Below the pieces are notes generated by a model. The model made no database searches and had not been told where the DNA came from. It saw only the letters and a program-made list of their open reading frames with translations. Of a stretch of 64,000 bases of DNA, positions 50,691 to 61,191 are shown in pieces. The first letter of the stretch is position 1, and each line of letters opens with the position of its first letter. The position numbers and the translations under genes are program-made. Origin of the DNA: Mycobacterium malmoense (GTDB lineage Bacteria > Actinomycetota > Actinomycetes > Mycobacteriales > Mycobacteriaceae). Location: assembly GCF_019645855.1 (NCBI RefSeq), contig NZ_CP080999.1:2356001-2420000 (forward strand), written 5' to 3'.

Positions 50691-53326
50691 CGCACGAAGC
50701 CCGCATAGAACACGGACAGCGCGGCCAGCATGCCCATGTCGAGCAGCCAGATCTTGGACGTGTGCTGCCAGAACCGGTCCTGGGGGATCAGCGAACCCGG
50801 TACCAGATGCCGGACGTTGACCGTCGACGCCGCCGCCGCGTAGCCCCAGCGCGCGGGCATCGCAAAGGACAACTGGTCGAGGGCGAGCCGGCCCGTCACG
50901 GGAACCATCCCGCCGCACAGCACCAGCTGCGCCATGATCGACACCACGAACAGCGGCATGATCTGCTCGCTGGAGCGCACCAGCGACGAGATGGCCAGGC
51001 CAAGAATGGCCGAGGCCACACAGGTGGCGGCGACGGTCGTGAACAGCTCGAAGGTGGCGTTACCCAGCAGCACGGCGCCCTGCGTTGGCGCGCCCTTGCC
51101 GATTACCACGATCGTGGTGGTGATCGCCGATTGCAGGATGGCGAACCCGCAGAACACCGCGGTCTTGGCGAGCAGGTAGGCCGACGTCGACAACCCGACC
51201 GCTTGTTCGCGTTGGAAGATGGCGCGTTCGCCGACCAGGTCGCGGATCGTCAGCGCGGTGCCCATGAAGGCCGCGGCGAGCAGCAGCAGGTTCAGGATCT
51301 GCGCGGATTCGTCGGGCGTGCCGGCCTGCGGGTCGGCGACGCGGAATCCGCTGTTGCCGGGGACGGTCAGCGACAGCACACCCAGGATGAACGGCAACAG
51401 CGCCAGGAATATGAAGTAGGCGCGGTCGGCGACGACCAGGCGCACCTGCCGGCGCGCGATCGTCGAGATCTGGCGCCGCACGCTGGTGTGCACCGGCTCG
51501 CCGAGGTCGCCCGGCTCGTCCGCCTTGGCCGGCACGAGTTTCTGCGGTCGCTTCTGGGCCTCGCTCTGGGCCAGGAAGCGCCGGTTGGCCTCCTCGGGGT
51601 CGGCGCCCACCCGGGTGAAGATCTTGGCCCAGTTGGTGGTTCCCATCGCCTCGCCGATCTGGTCGGGCGGTCCGCAGTAGGCGGTCTTGCCGCCCGGCGC
51701 CACCAATAGCAGCTGGTCGCAGTTGTCGAGGTAGGACAACATGTGCGTCACGACGATCACCACGCGGCCGGCGTCGGCCAATTGGCGCAGCATCGTCATG
51801 ACCTGGTGGTCCAGCGCGGGGTCGAGCCCCGACGTCGGCTCGTCGAGGATCAGCAGCGACGGCCCGGTGAGCAGTTCCAGCGCCACCGAGGCGCGTTTGC
51901 GCTGGCCGCCGGACAGCTTGTCGACCCGGGTGTCGGCGTGCTTGGTCATGTCGAGTTCGTCGAGCACCTGCGCGACCACCTGGGCGCGGTCGGCTTTGCT
52001 GGTATCGGGCGGCAGCCTCAGCTCCGCGGCGTAGCCCAGCGCCTGGTTCACCGTCAGCTGATGATGCACGACATCGTCCTGCGGGACCATGCCGATCCTG
52101 CTGCGCAGCGACGCGTAGTCGGCGTGGATGTCATGGCCCTCGAAGCTGACCGAGCCGGAACTGGGACGGGCGTAGCCGGCGACCAGCCTGGCAAGGGTGG
52201 TCTTTCCGGCGCCCGAGCCGCCGATGATGGCGGTCAGCGTGCCGGGCCTGGCGGACAGCGAGATGTTGTCCAGCAATTGCTTGCCGTTGTCGGCGACGTA
52301 CCTGACGTTGCGCACCTCGAGGCCGCCGGTGCGCCGCGCGGCTTCGCTGCGCCGGATCAGCGTGCCGTCGCGGAACGCCAGGTCGACGTTGCCGATGGTG
52401 ACGACGTCGTCGTCGGTCAAGATCGCCGACCCGATGCGGGTGCCGTTGACGAAAGTTCCGTTGATGCTGTTGTCCCGGATCTCGGTGCCGAGCGGCGTCT
52501 GCACCAGGGTCGCGTGTTGACGCGAGGCCAAGACGTCGGGGACGACGATGTCGTTGTCGGCTGCGCGGCCGATCGTGATAGTGCCGGTTTTGGTCGCCGC
52601 CGACGAGCGCGGCGTCAGGAACTTCACCATCCTGGTCGCCAGGTTCGACACGTCGGCCGTCCTGGCGTCGATCACGGTGGACTCGGTGGGGGGCGTGGGT
52701 TCCGGCCAGGCCGGCGCGCCGGCGTTGACCACGGTCAGCTGGTCGGGCGGCGTCCCGCGGGGCGGCCTTCCCGATGTCTGAAGCCGCGGCGGCGCCTGGC
52801 GCGGCGGCGAAACCGGCTGCCTGGGCGGCACAGGGCGCCGCGGCGCGACGTGGGGACCGCCGCGAGCCGGGCCTTGGGGCTGGCGTGTGGTCTGGCCACG
52901 CGGCGGCGAAGGCGGCACTGCGGGATTCGTCTGCTCCGGGAGCGCGGACCAGGCCATAGTGGGCGGTCCGGAGTCCCGCGTCGGCCTCGTCTGGGGCGGC
53001 CGGCTGGTCTGGCCCTGCTGCGGTCCGATCGCGAAGGTCAGCCGCGGTCCCTGCGGGTTGCCGACGTTGATGCTCTGACCGTCGTGGATGTCGATGACCG
53101 GCATCCGGTAGCCGTTGACGTAGGTCCCGTTCAGCGAGCCGTTGTCGATTGCCAGCCATCGGCCTTGATCGAACCGCAAGATCAGGTGCGTGCGGGAGAT
53201 CCGCGGGTCCGGGATGCGCACGTCGGCGTTCACGTCACGCCCGATGATCACCTCGTGGCCTGCCGCGAAGGAACGTTGGGACCCGTCGTGCCGGATCGTC
53301 ACGACGGGCGGGGCGGGTCGAGTCAC
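50666..53326 (-). CDS. FHA-domain ABC exporter (Rv1747-like)
   Basis: 886 residues. FHA domain 1 about 20-95 (GR at 29-30, SRTH 44-47, NGTY 67-70); Pro-rich linker 105-215 with several Thr; FHA domain 2 about 245-325 (SRQH 268-271). The ATPase has Walker A GGSGAGKT (369-376), signature LSGGQRKRASVAL and Walker B LLILDEPTSGLD (491-502). Six membrane segments follow in residues about 625-880. In M. tuberculosis Rv1747 exports cell-envelope glycolipid components and its FHA domains bind phosphothreonines made by the adjacent kinase PknF. A divergent kinase is adjacent here too. GTG 53326 lies 6 nt after GATACT (complement of 53333-53338). Confidence 0.92.
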   Translation of the reverse strand: MTRPAPPVVTIRHDGSQRSFAAGHEVIIGRDVNADVRIPDPRISRTHLILRFDQGRWLAIDNGSLNGTYVNGYRMPVIDIHDGQSINVGNPQGPRLTFAIGPQQGQTSRPPQTRPTRDSGPPTMAWSALPEQTNPAVPPSPPRGQTTRQPQGPARGGPHVAPRRPVPPRQPVSPPRQAPPRLQTSGRPPRGTPPDQLTVVNAGAPAWPEPTPPTESTVIDARTADVSNLATRMVKFLTPRSSAATKTGTITIGRAADNDIVVPDVLASRQHATLVQTPLGTEIRDNSINGTFVNGTRIGSAILTDDDVVTIGNVDLAFRDGTLIRRSEAARRTGGLEVRNVRYVADNGKQLLDNISLSARPGTLTAIIGGSGAGKTTLARLVAGYARPSSGSVSFEGHDIHADYASLRSRIGMVPQDDVVHHQLTVNQALGYAAELRLPPDTSKADRAQVVAQVLDELDMTKHADTRVDKLSGGQRKRASVALELLTGPSLLILDEPTSGLDPALDHQVMTMLRQLADAGRVVIVVTHMLSYLDNCDQLLLVAPGGKTAYCGPPDQIGEAMGTTNWAKIFTRVGADPEEANRRFLAQSEAQKRPQKLVPAKADEPGDLGEPVHTSVRRQISTIARRQVRLVVADRAYFIFLALLPFILGVLSLTVPGNSGFRVADPQAGTPDESAQILNLLLLAAAFMGTALTIRDLVGERAIFQREQAVGLSTSAYLLAKTAVFCGFAILQSAITTTIVVIGKGAPTQGAVLLGNATFELFTTVAATCVASAILGLAISSLVRSSEQIMPLFVVSIMAQLVLCGGMVPVTGRLALDQLSFAMPARWGYAAAASTVNVRHLVPGSLIPQDRFWQHTSKIWLLDMGMLAALSVFYAGFVRWRIRLRR

Positions 53327-53637
53327 TACTCAAGTATCGGTCCGCGGCTCGAGCGGGCTCCATGGGACTCGCCTGTGATTTAACTTTATTTCGATTTGGC
53401 CACTCATAGCCGTTTCATAGCCTGCTGAGATCAATCGCCCACCGGGATCCGGCATGATTCGAGCGTGACGGCAGCTAGGGGTGTGTGCGGGCGCGCCGCC
53501 GCGCCGGCCCACGGTGCCGAGGTCAACCGGAGCCGCTCGTGGGCCCCGATCTCGATGCAAGCGCCCAGGGTGTTTCGCCCCGCGTCAGGTTGCGGCGATA
53601 CCCGCAGGTAGTGCCGAGAAGCGAGGGGGTCAAGCTG
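53327..53637. other. 311-nt divergent spacer between exporter and kinase
   Basis: No gene seen. The 53375-53430 part is unusually A/T-rich (GATTTAACTTTATTTCGATT) compared with its surroundings, as expected for promoters. The exporter -10 candidate is at 53333-53338 on the minus strand. Purine-rich GAGGGGG at 53623-53629 is the kinase ribosome site. Confidence 0.5.
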
Positions 53638-55731
53638 ATGGACGAACACAAGGGGACCACCCGGCGCCTCGATGCCGGGCGACGGCTGCTGAGTAACCCG
53701 CGTTTGGTCCGCGAGGCCCTGCGATCGGGCTTTCACTCACTGCCCTCGGCGACCGTCGCGCACCTGTTTCGCCGCATTCCGCCGGTCAACTCGACCCCGA
53801 ACGCGGAGCCCCAGCCGGCGGAGCAGCCTGGCGAGGCCGGGGGATCGCGCCTTGCGCTCAGTGGTGGCGCGCCGTTTGCCGGCTACACGATCCTGCGGCA
53901 GCTGGGCGCGGGCGGCATGGCCGAGGTCTACCTGGCCCTGCATCCCCGGCTGCCGCGCCGCGACGTGATCAAGGTGCTCGCCGAGGCGGTGACGGCGGAT
54001 CCGGAGTTTCGCGAGAGGTTCAACCGGGAGGCCGACCTTGCGGCGACGCTGTGGCACCCGCACATCGTCGGGGTCCACGACCGCGGCGAATACGGCGGCC
54101 AGCTGTGGATCTCCATGGACTACGTCGAGGGCACCGACGCGGCCCGACTGGTCAAAGAGCGCCACCAGGACGGCCAAAAAGGTTTGCCGGTCCACGAGGT
54201 GTGCGCCATCCTGCACGCCGTCGCCGGCGCGCTCGACTACGCCCACGATCGCGGCTTGCTGCACCGCGACGTCAAGCCCGCCAACATCCTGCTCACCCAC
54301 CCGGAGGACGGGGAACGGCGAATCCTATTGGCGGACTTCGGCGTGGCTCGTCACCTCGGCAACATCAGCGGCATCACCGAGACCAATGTCGCGGTGGGAA
54401 CGGTGGCCTACGCGGCGCCCGAACAGTTGACGGGTTCCAACATCGACGGTCGGGCGGACCAATATGCCTTGGCCGCCACGGCGTTTCATCTGCTCACCGG
54501 TGCGCCACCGTTCCAGCACTCCAACCCGATCGCGGTGATCAGCCAACACCTGCACGAGGATCCACCCCGGCTCAGCGATTACCGCCCGGATTTGGCGGAC
54601 CTCGACGAGGTGTTCCGCAAGGCGCTGGCCAAACAACCCGAGGACCGGTTCGAGCGGTGTCGCGCGTTTGCATCCGCCGTGGGAGCCGTCGGCGAGCGGT
54701 TCGACGACGTCTGCGACGCCGATCGGGCCGCCCAACCCGATGCCGCTTTGCCGGCGCGACGGCGCGGCGGCGGCGTCCGTGGCGTTGTGGCGGCGATGAA
54801 CCACAGGTATTCGTCACGGACCCGGTGGGCGACGGCGCTCGTCGGCGCGGTGCTGATCGCCGTGGCGGCGACCTGGTCGACCCTGTACTCGTTCGAGCCG
54901 GAGAGCCCCGCGGCCAACGTTCCCGCCCTGGCGTCGAAACCGTCGGTCCCGGCGCCCAACGCCGCGACCACCTCGTCGGGGCCGGTGCTCAACGGCACCT
55001 TCCAGTTGAGCTACGACCGCGGCAAGCAGACCACCAACGGCGTGCCGATCCGCCACGACGGCGCCCCCACCGACTGGTGGGCTTTCCGTTCGGTGTGCAC
55101 CACGAACGGGTGTGCGGCCACCGGGACCCAGCTCGACGACGCCAACCACCAGGTGACCAGCACCGCCGACGGGGGGCACACGGACACGCTGCGCTTCATC
55201 GGCGGCTATTGGCAGGGCGCACCCCAGCAGGAGCGGGTGGGCTGCACGCAGCCGAACGGACAGGTGCGGGCCACCCAGCAGGAGACCATCGCATGGTCGT
55301 TGGCGCCGCAGGCCGACGGCACCCTGCGCGGCACGCAAACCGAGACCGTCCTCACCAATGAGTGCGGCGCACAGGGAGCGGTCGTGCGGGTGCCCGTCGT
55401 GGCCACGCGGGTCGGTGACGTGCCGCCGGCCGTGACCTTGGCCGATCCGACACAGGTGATCAGCACCTCGACCACGCCGGCCCACCCGGCACCGCCCGTC
55501 CTCGGCGGGCTGTGCAGCGACGTCGGCAAACTTGCCTACGACCCGACCAACAACGAGCAGGTCGTCTGCGAAGGCAACACGTGGGCCAAAGCCCCCATCA
55601 CGATGGGGGTGCACGCGTCCGGCAGCTCGTGCGACCGGCCGAACACCTCGGTGTTCGCCATGTCCACCTCGAACGACGGCTACCTGCTGCAATGCGATCC
55701 CGTCACGCGGACGTGGACCCGCCCCAGCTGA
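53638..55731 (+). CDS. Receptor-like Ser/Thr protein kinase (PknF-like position)
   Basis: 697 residues. An 80-residue N-terminal extension precedes the kinase domain (about 81-350): LGAGGMAEVYLA (89-100), K112 in VIKVLAE, HRDVKPAN (209-216), DFG at 233-235, APEQL near 260. One membrane segment lies at about 397-417. The outer region (about 418-697) starts with a Pro/Ala stalk and a Cys-rich domain (NGTFQLSYDRGKQTTNGVPI, SVCTTNGCAATGTQLDDANH) ending GYLLQCDPVTRTWTRPS, with eight Cys that could pair. ATG 53638 follows GAGGGGG (53623-53629). Divergent from the FHA exporter, its probable substrate by analogy with PknF-Rv1747. Confidence 0.88.
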   Translation: MDEHKGTTRRLDAGRRLLSNPRLVREALRSGFHSLPSATVAHLFRRIPPVNSTPNAEPQPAEQPGEAGGSRLALSGGAPFAGYTILRQLGAGGMAEVYLALHPRLPRRDVIKVLAEAVTADPEFRERFNREADLAATLWHPHIVGVHDRGEYGGQLWISMDYVEGTDAARLVKERHQDGQKGLPVHEVCAILHAVAGALDYAHDRGLLHRDVKPANILLTHPEDGERRILLADFGVARHLGNISGITETNVAVGTVAYAAPEQLTGSNIDGRADQYALAATAFHLLTGAPPFQHSNPIAVISQHLHEDPPRLSDYRPDLADLDEVFRKALAKQPEDRFERCRAFASAVGAVGERFDDVCDADRAAQPDAALPARRRGGGVRGVVAAMNHRYSSRTRWATALVGAVLIAVAATWSTLYSFEPESPAANVPALASKPSVPAPNAATTSSGPVLNGTFQLSYDRGKQTTNGVPIRHDGAPTDWWAFRSVCTTNGCAATGTQLDDANHQVTSTADGGHTDTLRFIGGYWQGAPQQERVGCTQPNGQVRATQQETIAWSLAPQADGTLRGTQTETVLTNECGAQGAVVRVPVVATRVGDVPPAVTLADPTQVISTSTTPAHPAPPVLGGLCSDVGKLAYDPTNNEQVVCEGNTWAKAPITMGVHASGSSCDRPNTSVFAMSTSNDGYLLQCDPVTRTWTRPS

Positions 55732-55740
55732 TTCCTGACG

Positions 55741-55800
55741 GCGAGGGTGCGTGTTTGCACCACGACACGCCGCTGCGGCTGGCATTCTGCGCACCCTCGC
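55741..55800. terminator. Hairpin repeat element, copy 2 (downstream of kinase)
   Basis: Perfect 11-bp arms GCGAGGGTGCG (55741-55751) and CGCACCCTCGC (55790-55800), 10 nt after the kinase stop. The loop shares TGCGTGT, ACACGCCGCT-CGG and CTGCGCAC with the element at 39143-39204. Likely a terminator separating the kinase from uvrB. Confidence 0.7.
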
Positions 55801-55806
55801 GGCGGG

Positions 55807-55840
55807 GTAGAGCGGCGCACCTGTCAGTGCGCCGCTCTAC
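55807..55840. promoter_or_regulatory. 34-bp perfect palindrome overlapping the uvrB promoter
   Basis: GTAGAGCGGCGCAC (55807-55820), loop CTGTCA, GTGCGCCGCTCTAC (55827-55840): a 14-bp perfect inverted repeat ending 10 nt before the uvrB ATG. Its loop and right arm contain the damage-promoter motif. It could be an operator or a second stem next to the preceding hairpin. Confidence 0.75.
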
Positions 55841-55843
55841 CCT
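55821..55843 (+). promoter_or_regulatory. PafBC-type (RecA-independent) damage promoter of uvrB
   Basis: CTGTCAGTG (55821-55829), 8-nt spacer, TACCCT (55838-55843), then 7 nt to the ATG at 55851. It matches TTGTCRGTG-N8-TANNNT in all but the first, weakly conserved base. The spacing also predicts a leaderless uvrB mRNA. Confidence 0.75.
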
Positions 55844-55850
55844 GGGTGGC

Positions 55851-58031
<2,181 letters not shown>

Positions 58032-58061
58032 CGCGCACCGCCGGCGGCGATCCGCGCCGGT

Positions 58062-58781
58062 TCAGTCCGTACTCTCCTCGGCACGAAGCACGGCGTTAAC
58101 CCCGTCGACCTCCCTGAGCACCTGCATGGCGTTCGCAATCTTGTCGCCCGACAACGTCATCGTCACCCCGACCTGGTCGAGGTCGATATCGTGGGCGTCC
58201 GCGTCGAGCTCGGTGAGCAACCAATTTCGCTGCCCGCAGACCCGCAGCAACTCCCGCAGCACGCCGCGGCCGTTCTCGTAGACGACGTGCAGCCGGACGC
58301 TGCCGTGCAGCCGCGCGGAGAGTTGGCGCTCCACCCTATTGAAGGCGAGCGCGCTGACGAAGTGCAGGGCCACCACGGCGCTGGCGAGCAGCAGCAGGCC
58401 GGCGCCCGCCGCCATGCCGATCGCGGCCGACTCCCATACCGCGGCCGCCGTGGTGAGCCCGTGGACGGCACCGCGGCGGGTGATGATGATCCCGGCGCCC
58501 AAAAAGCCGATGCCCGAGACGATTTGGGCCGCGACGCGTGAAGGGTCCAACACGCTCGTGCCCGCCGACAAGACATCGGCGAAGCCGTACTTGCTGACCA
58601 AGAAGATCAGCGCCGACGACGTGCCGACGATGGTCTGGGTCCGCAGCCCGGCCCTTTTCCCCTGGACCGTGCGTTCCAGGCCGATCAGCGCCGTGAGCCC
58701 GAACGCGGCGAACAGCTCGACGAGGTGCCGGGTGCCCTGTACGGCACCGCCGAGGAATGGGTCGGCCAGCCAGATCTGCAT
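58062..58781 (-). CDS. MgtC/SapB-family membrane protein
   Basis: About 239 residues. The N-terminal MgtC domain (about 10-150) has four or five membrane helices and the family core TALIGLERTVQGKRAGLRTQ (about 28-47), then IVSGIGFLGAGIIITRRGAV and HGLTTAAAVWESAAIGMAAG. An ACT-like cytosolic domain (about 160-239) follows. MgtC proteins support intramacrophage growth and low-Mg survival in several pathogens, and inhibit F-ATPase in Salmonella. The M. tuberculosis MgtC is at another locus (Rv1811). ATG 58781 is preferred; TTG 58790 is 9 nt upstream. Convergent with uvrB, 30-nt gap. Confidence 0.85.
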   Translation of the reverse strand: MQIWLADPFLGGAVQGTRHLVELFAAFGLTALIGLERTVQGKRAGLRTQTIVGTSSALIFLVSKYGFADVLSAGTSVLDPSRVAAQIVSGIGFLGAGIIITRRGAVHGLTTAAAVWESAAIGMAAGAGLLLLASAVVALHFVSALAFNRVERQLSARLHGSVRLHVVYENGRGVLRELLRVCGQRNWLLTELDADAHDIDLDQVGVTMTLSGDKIANAMQVLREVDGVNAVLRAEESTD

Positions 58782-58824
58782 GTCCGTCAATTACCCCACG
58801 GTTTGTGCCTTAACACCCGGCCCG

Positions 58825-60420
58825 TCACCGCGTTGACTTCACCACTTGCGAGTAATGGAATTGCCAACGTTCGACGACGCGGAACCCAAGGTAGCTCGGG
58901 AACCGATACGCCGGTGTGCGGCCGAACGCGCTTCCCGGCGGCAACGATTGTCCGCTTTGATGATCGGGCAGTGACTTGTCTTTGTTGGTGATGGTCCAGA
59001 TGGTGGAGCACTTGTTGATCTTGGCCGTCGTCAGCCAGACGGCGACGTGGCCGTCCCACAGCGAGCCGACCTTGGGGCCGTAGGCGCCGCGTTCGACGTC
59101 GATCAACGACCGGAAGGCCGCCGGCCGAGTGGCCAGCAGGGCGCGGATCGGCCCGGGCTTCCAGGGCACCGTGTTGTCCACCAGCAGACAGTCCCCGCGT
59201 GCGGCATGGGAGCCGATCAGATCGGCCACCTGGCTGTAATCCCAGCCCTCCTTGGCATACGGCCCGCGTTGCGTGAAGTAGTAGTTCGGAAAAGCGGCAA
59301 CGGCGAACAGCGCGAGCACGCCGGCGATGGGCCACGGCTTGCGGGCGACCGTGACGATGCAGACCGCCAAAACGACGGCCGCCGCCGGAGCGGTCAGGAT
59401 CAGGTAGCGCGGGTAATAGACGGGTTCGACGGCCGCCGAATAAATCAGCACGATCCCGGTGGGAATGACGATCCATGCCGCGCTGACCAGCAAAAGCCGG
59501 CGGGCATCGCCGCCGGGGCCCGGTGCCCGGACCGCTATCGGGGCCAGCCGCGCCACCACCGCGGCCACGACGATAACGCCCGCCAGGATGGCGAATGGAA
59601 CGCTGTGGTCGAAATACTGCCGATGCAGGACGTCGAGGTAGACGTTGCGCGTCAGCGTCCCGATCCACGAGACCTGCCAAACCTGCCCGTGGGCGAACAG
59701 GATGAACGGCGTCATGGCCCCGACCGCCACGGTTGAGCTGATCAACCACCACACGACGACGGATTTTCGAGATTTCTCGGGCGCGAGTAGCGGCAGTATC
59801 GCGGCGTAGACCGGCATCAGCAGCACCAAGTTAATGCTGACCAATATCGACAACATCGAGAGCAGCGCGTAGAACAGCCAGAGCCGCGCGCTGTTGCGCC
59901 GCGCCGCCGCGACAAGCAAGACGGTCAGCCAGACGGCGGCGGCCACCGAAAGCGCGGAGGAGCGAGCTTCGATACCCGCCCAGGTAACCCGCGGCATGAT
60001 GGCGAAGACGATGCCGCCGCAGACCGCCGTGGCCCGCCCCGAACCCTGCCCGCAAAACTGCTTGGTGAAAACCGTGACGCCGGCGGCGGCGCCGCCGATG
60101 GCCAGGGCGCTGGGCACCCGCGACCAGAATTCCGTCGGCGGAAATATCGCGAACCAACCGTGCATCAGCAGGTAATACAGCCCGTGCACGGCATCGATAT
60201 GGCCCAGCAGTTTCCACAGCTCGGGCAGCGTCCGGCTGGCGGACGCCGAGATCGTGGCGCCCTCGTCGAACCACAGCGACGGCCGACTGGCCCACGCGCC
60301 GCTGACAACGGCGGCCAACACCGCGACCGCCCACGGGTCGAGCAGCCTGCCGCGCGGCCGGGCGGGCGCGGGCTGGTGAACGGCGCCCGCGTCACGCTGC
60401 TCGAGAATGGACATAGACAT
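58825..60420 (-). CDS. GT-C family membrane mannosyltransferase (Rv1635c-like)
   Basis: A 531-residue polytopic protein with about ten membrane helices. Family signature: an early extracellular acidic motif SRPSLWFDEGATISASASRT (DE, about residue 45), HGLYYLLMHGWFAIFP, then the helical core and a soluble C-terminal domain (from about 420; GDCLLVDNTVPWKPGPIRAL, SLWDGHVAVWLTTAKINKC). The equivalent M. tuberculosis gene, Rv1635c, adds the first mannose cap to lipoarabinomannan. Whether the donor and acceptor are the same here is inferred from position and fold. ATG 60420 starts MSMSILEQRDAG. Divergent from the universal stress gene. Confidence 0.85.
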   Translation of the reverse strand: MSMSILEQRDAGAVHQPAPARPRGRLLDPWAVAVLAAVVSGAWASRPSLWFDEGATISASASRTLPELWKLLGHIDAVHGLYYLLMHGWFAIFPPTEFWSRVPSALAIGGAAAGVTVFTKQFCGQGSGRATAVCGGIVFAIMPRVTWAGIEARSSALSVAAAVWLTVLLVAAARRNSARLWLFYALLSMLSILVSINLVLLMPVYAAILPLLAPEKSRKSVVVWWLISSTVAVGAMTPFILFAHGQVWQVSWIGTLTRNVYLDVLHRQYFDHSVPFAILAGVIVVAAVVARLAPIAVRAPGPGGDARRLLLVSAAWIVIPTGIVLIYSAAVEPVYYPRYLILTAPAAAVVLAVCIVTVARKPWPIAGVLALFAVAAFPNYYFTQRGPYAKEGWDYSQVADLIGSHAARGDCLLVDNTVPWKPGPIRALLATRPAAFRSLIDVERGAYGPKVGSLWDGHVAVWLTTAKINKCSTIWTITNKDKSLPDHQSGQSLPPGSAFGRTPAYRFPSYLGFRVVERWQFHYSQVVKSTR

Positions 60421-60740
60421 GATGCCTGTCACTGTAAGGTGCGCCAGCTGGACCGGCTCACCATCAGTCGCTCCATTGCGCGGTTTTGCACGATCGGCGG
60501 CGGCAAACGCGCATTTGCACACCGCGCCCGCATTTCACGAAAAGCTCGCCAATGCAGGGCTTTCCGGCGTGACGGTGAGCATTCGGCCGTTTTATGATCG
60601 GGAATATTGTCCGTTGGTGCAGCGTGGCCCGGCAAATGCCGGTTGCGCCACGCCGTTGATGTGTGGTTAATCTGACCCATCTTTACCTGACAACGCGATA
60701 CTGTCTTGGCTTGGCGTAGCAACCGACACTGGGAGGTTAA
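60421..60740. other. 320-nt divergent spacer upstream of universal stress gene
   Basis: No gene seen. Candidate plus-strand -10 elements are TATTGT (60605-60610) and TACTGT (60698-60703); neither has a convincing -35. GGGAGG just before the ATG at 60741 is a clear ribosome site. No CRP-like palindrome recognised. Confidence 0.4.
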
Positions 60741-61184
60741 ATGGGCGCCTATCGGACCGTGGTGGTCGGGACCGACGGCTCGGATTCGTCGATGCGTGCG
60801 GTGGACCGGGCGGGCCAAATCGCCGGGGCCGACGCCAGGTTGATCATCGCGTCGGCGTACCTGCCCCAGCACGAGGACACCCGGGCCGCCGACGCACTGC
60901 GGGAAGAAAGCTACAAGGTGTCGGGCACCGCGCCGATTTACGCGATCCTGCAGGACGCCAAGGAGCGGGCGCGCACGGCCGGCGCCACGAACGTGGAGGA
61001 GCGGCCGATCGTCGGCGCTCCGGTCGACGCGCTGGTAAAGCTGGCCGAGGACGAAGAGGCCGATCTGCTGGTCGTCGGGAACGTCGGCCTGAGCACGATT
61101 GCGGGGCGGCTGCTGGGATCGGTGCCGGCCAACGTCTCGCGTCGGGCCAAGGTTGACGTGTTGATCGTGCACACCACGAATTAG
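60741..61184 (+). CDS. Universal stress protein (Rv1636-like, cAMP-binding type)
   Basis: 147-residue single-domain USP. N-terminal YRTVVVGTDGSDSSMRAVDR, the nucleotide-binding GxxGxxG-type loop near the end as VVGNVGLSTIAGRLLGSVPA, followed by NVSRRAKVDVLIVHTT. M. tuberculosis Rv1636 and its relatives bind cAMP with higher affinity than ATP and are abundant cAMP buffers. That fits the adenylyl cyclase 22 kb to the left. ATG 60741 follows GGGAGG. It converges on the MBL gene with a 7-nt gap. Confidence 0.92.
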   Translation: MGAYRTVVVGTDGSDSSMRAVDRAGQIAGADARLIIASAYLPQHEDTRAADALREESYKVSGTAPIYAILQDAKERARTAGATNVEERPIVGAPVDALVKLAEDEEADLLVVGNVGLSTIAGRLLGSVPANVSRRAKVDVLIVHTTN

Positions 61185-61191
61185 CCGGGGC

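Noticed and set aside
51743..53383. 546-codon plus-strand frame opposite the FHA exporter
   Set aside because: Shadow of a gene with clear FHA and ABC motifs.
55741..55840. Two adjacent hairpins considered as a riboswitch for uvrB
   Set aside because: The promoter motif lies in the second palindrome and predicts a leaderless mRNA, so no 5' leader would contain them.
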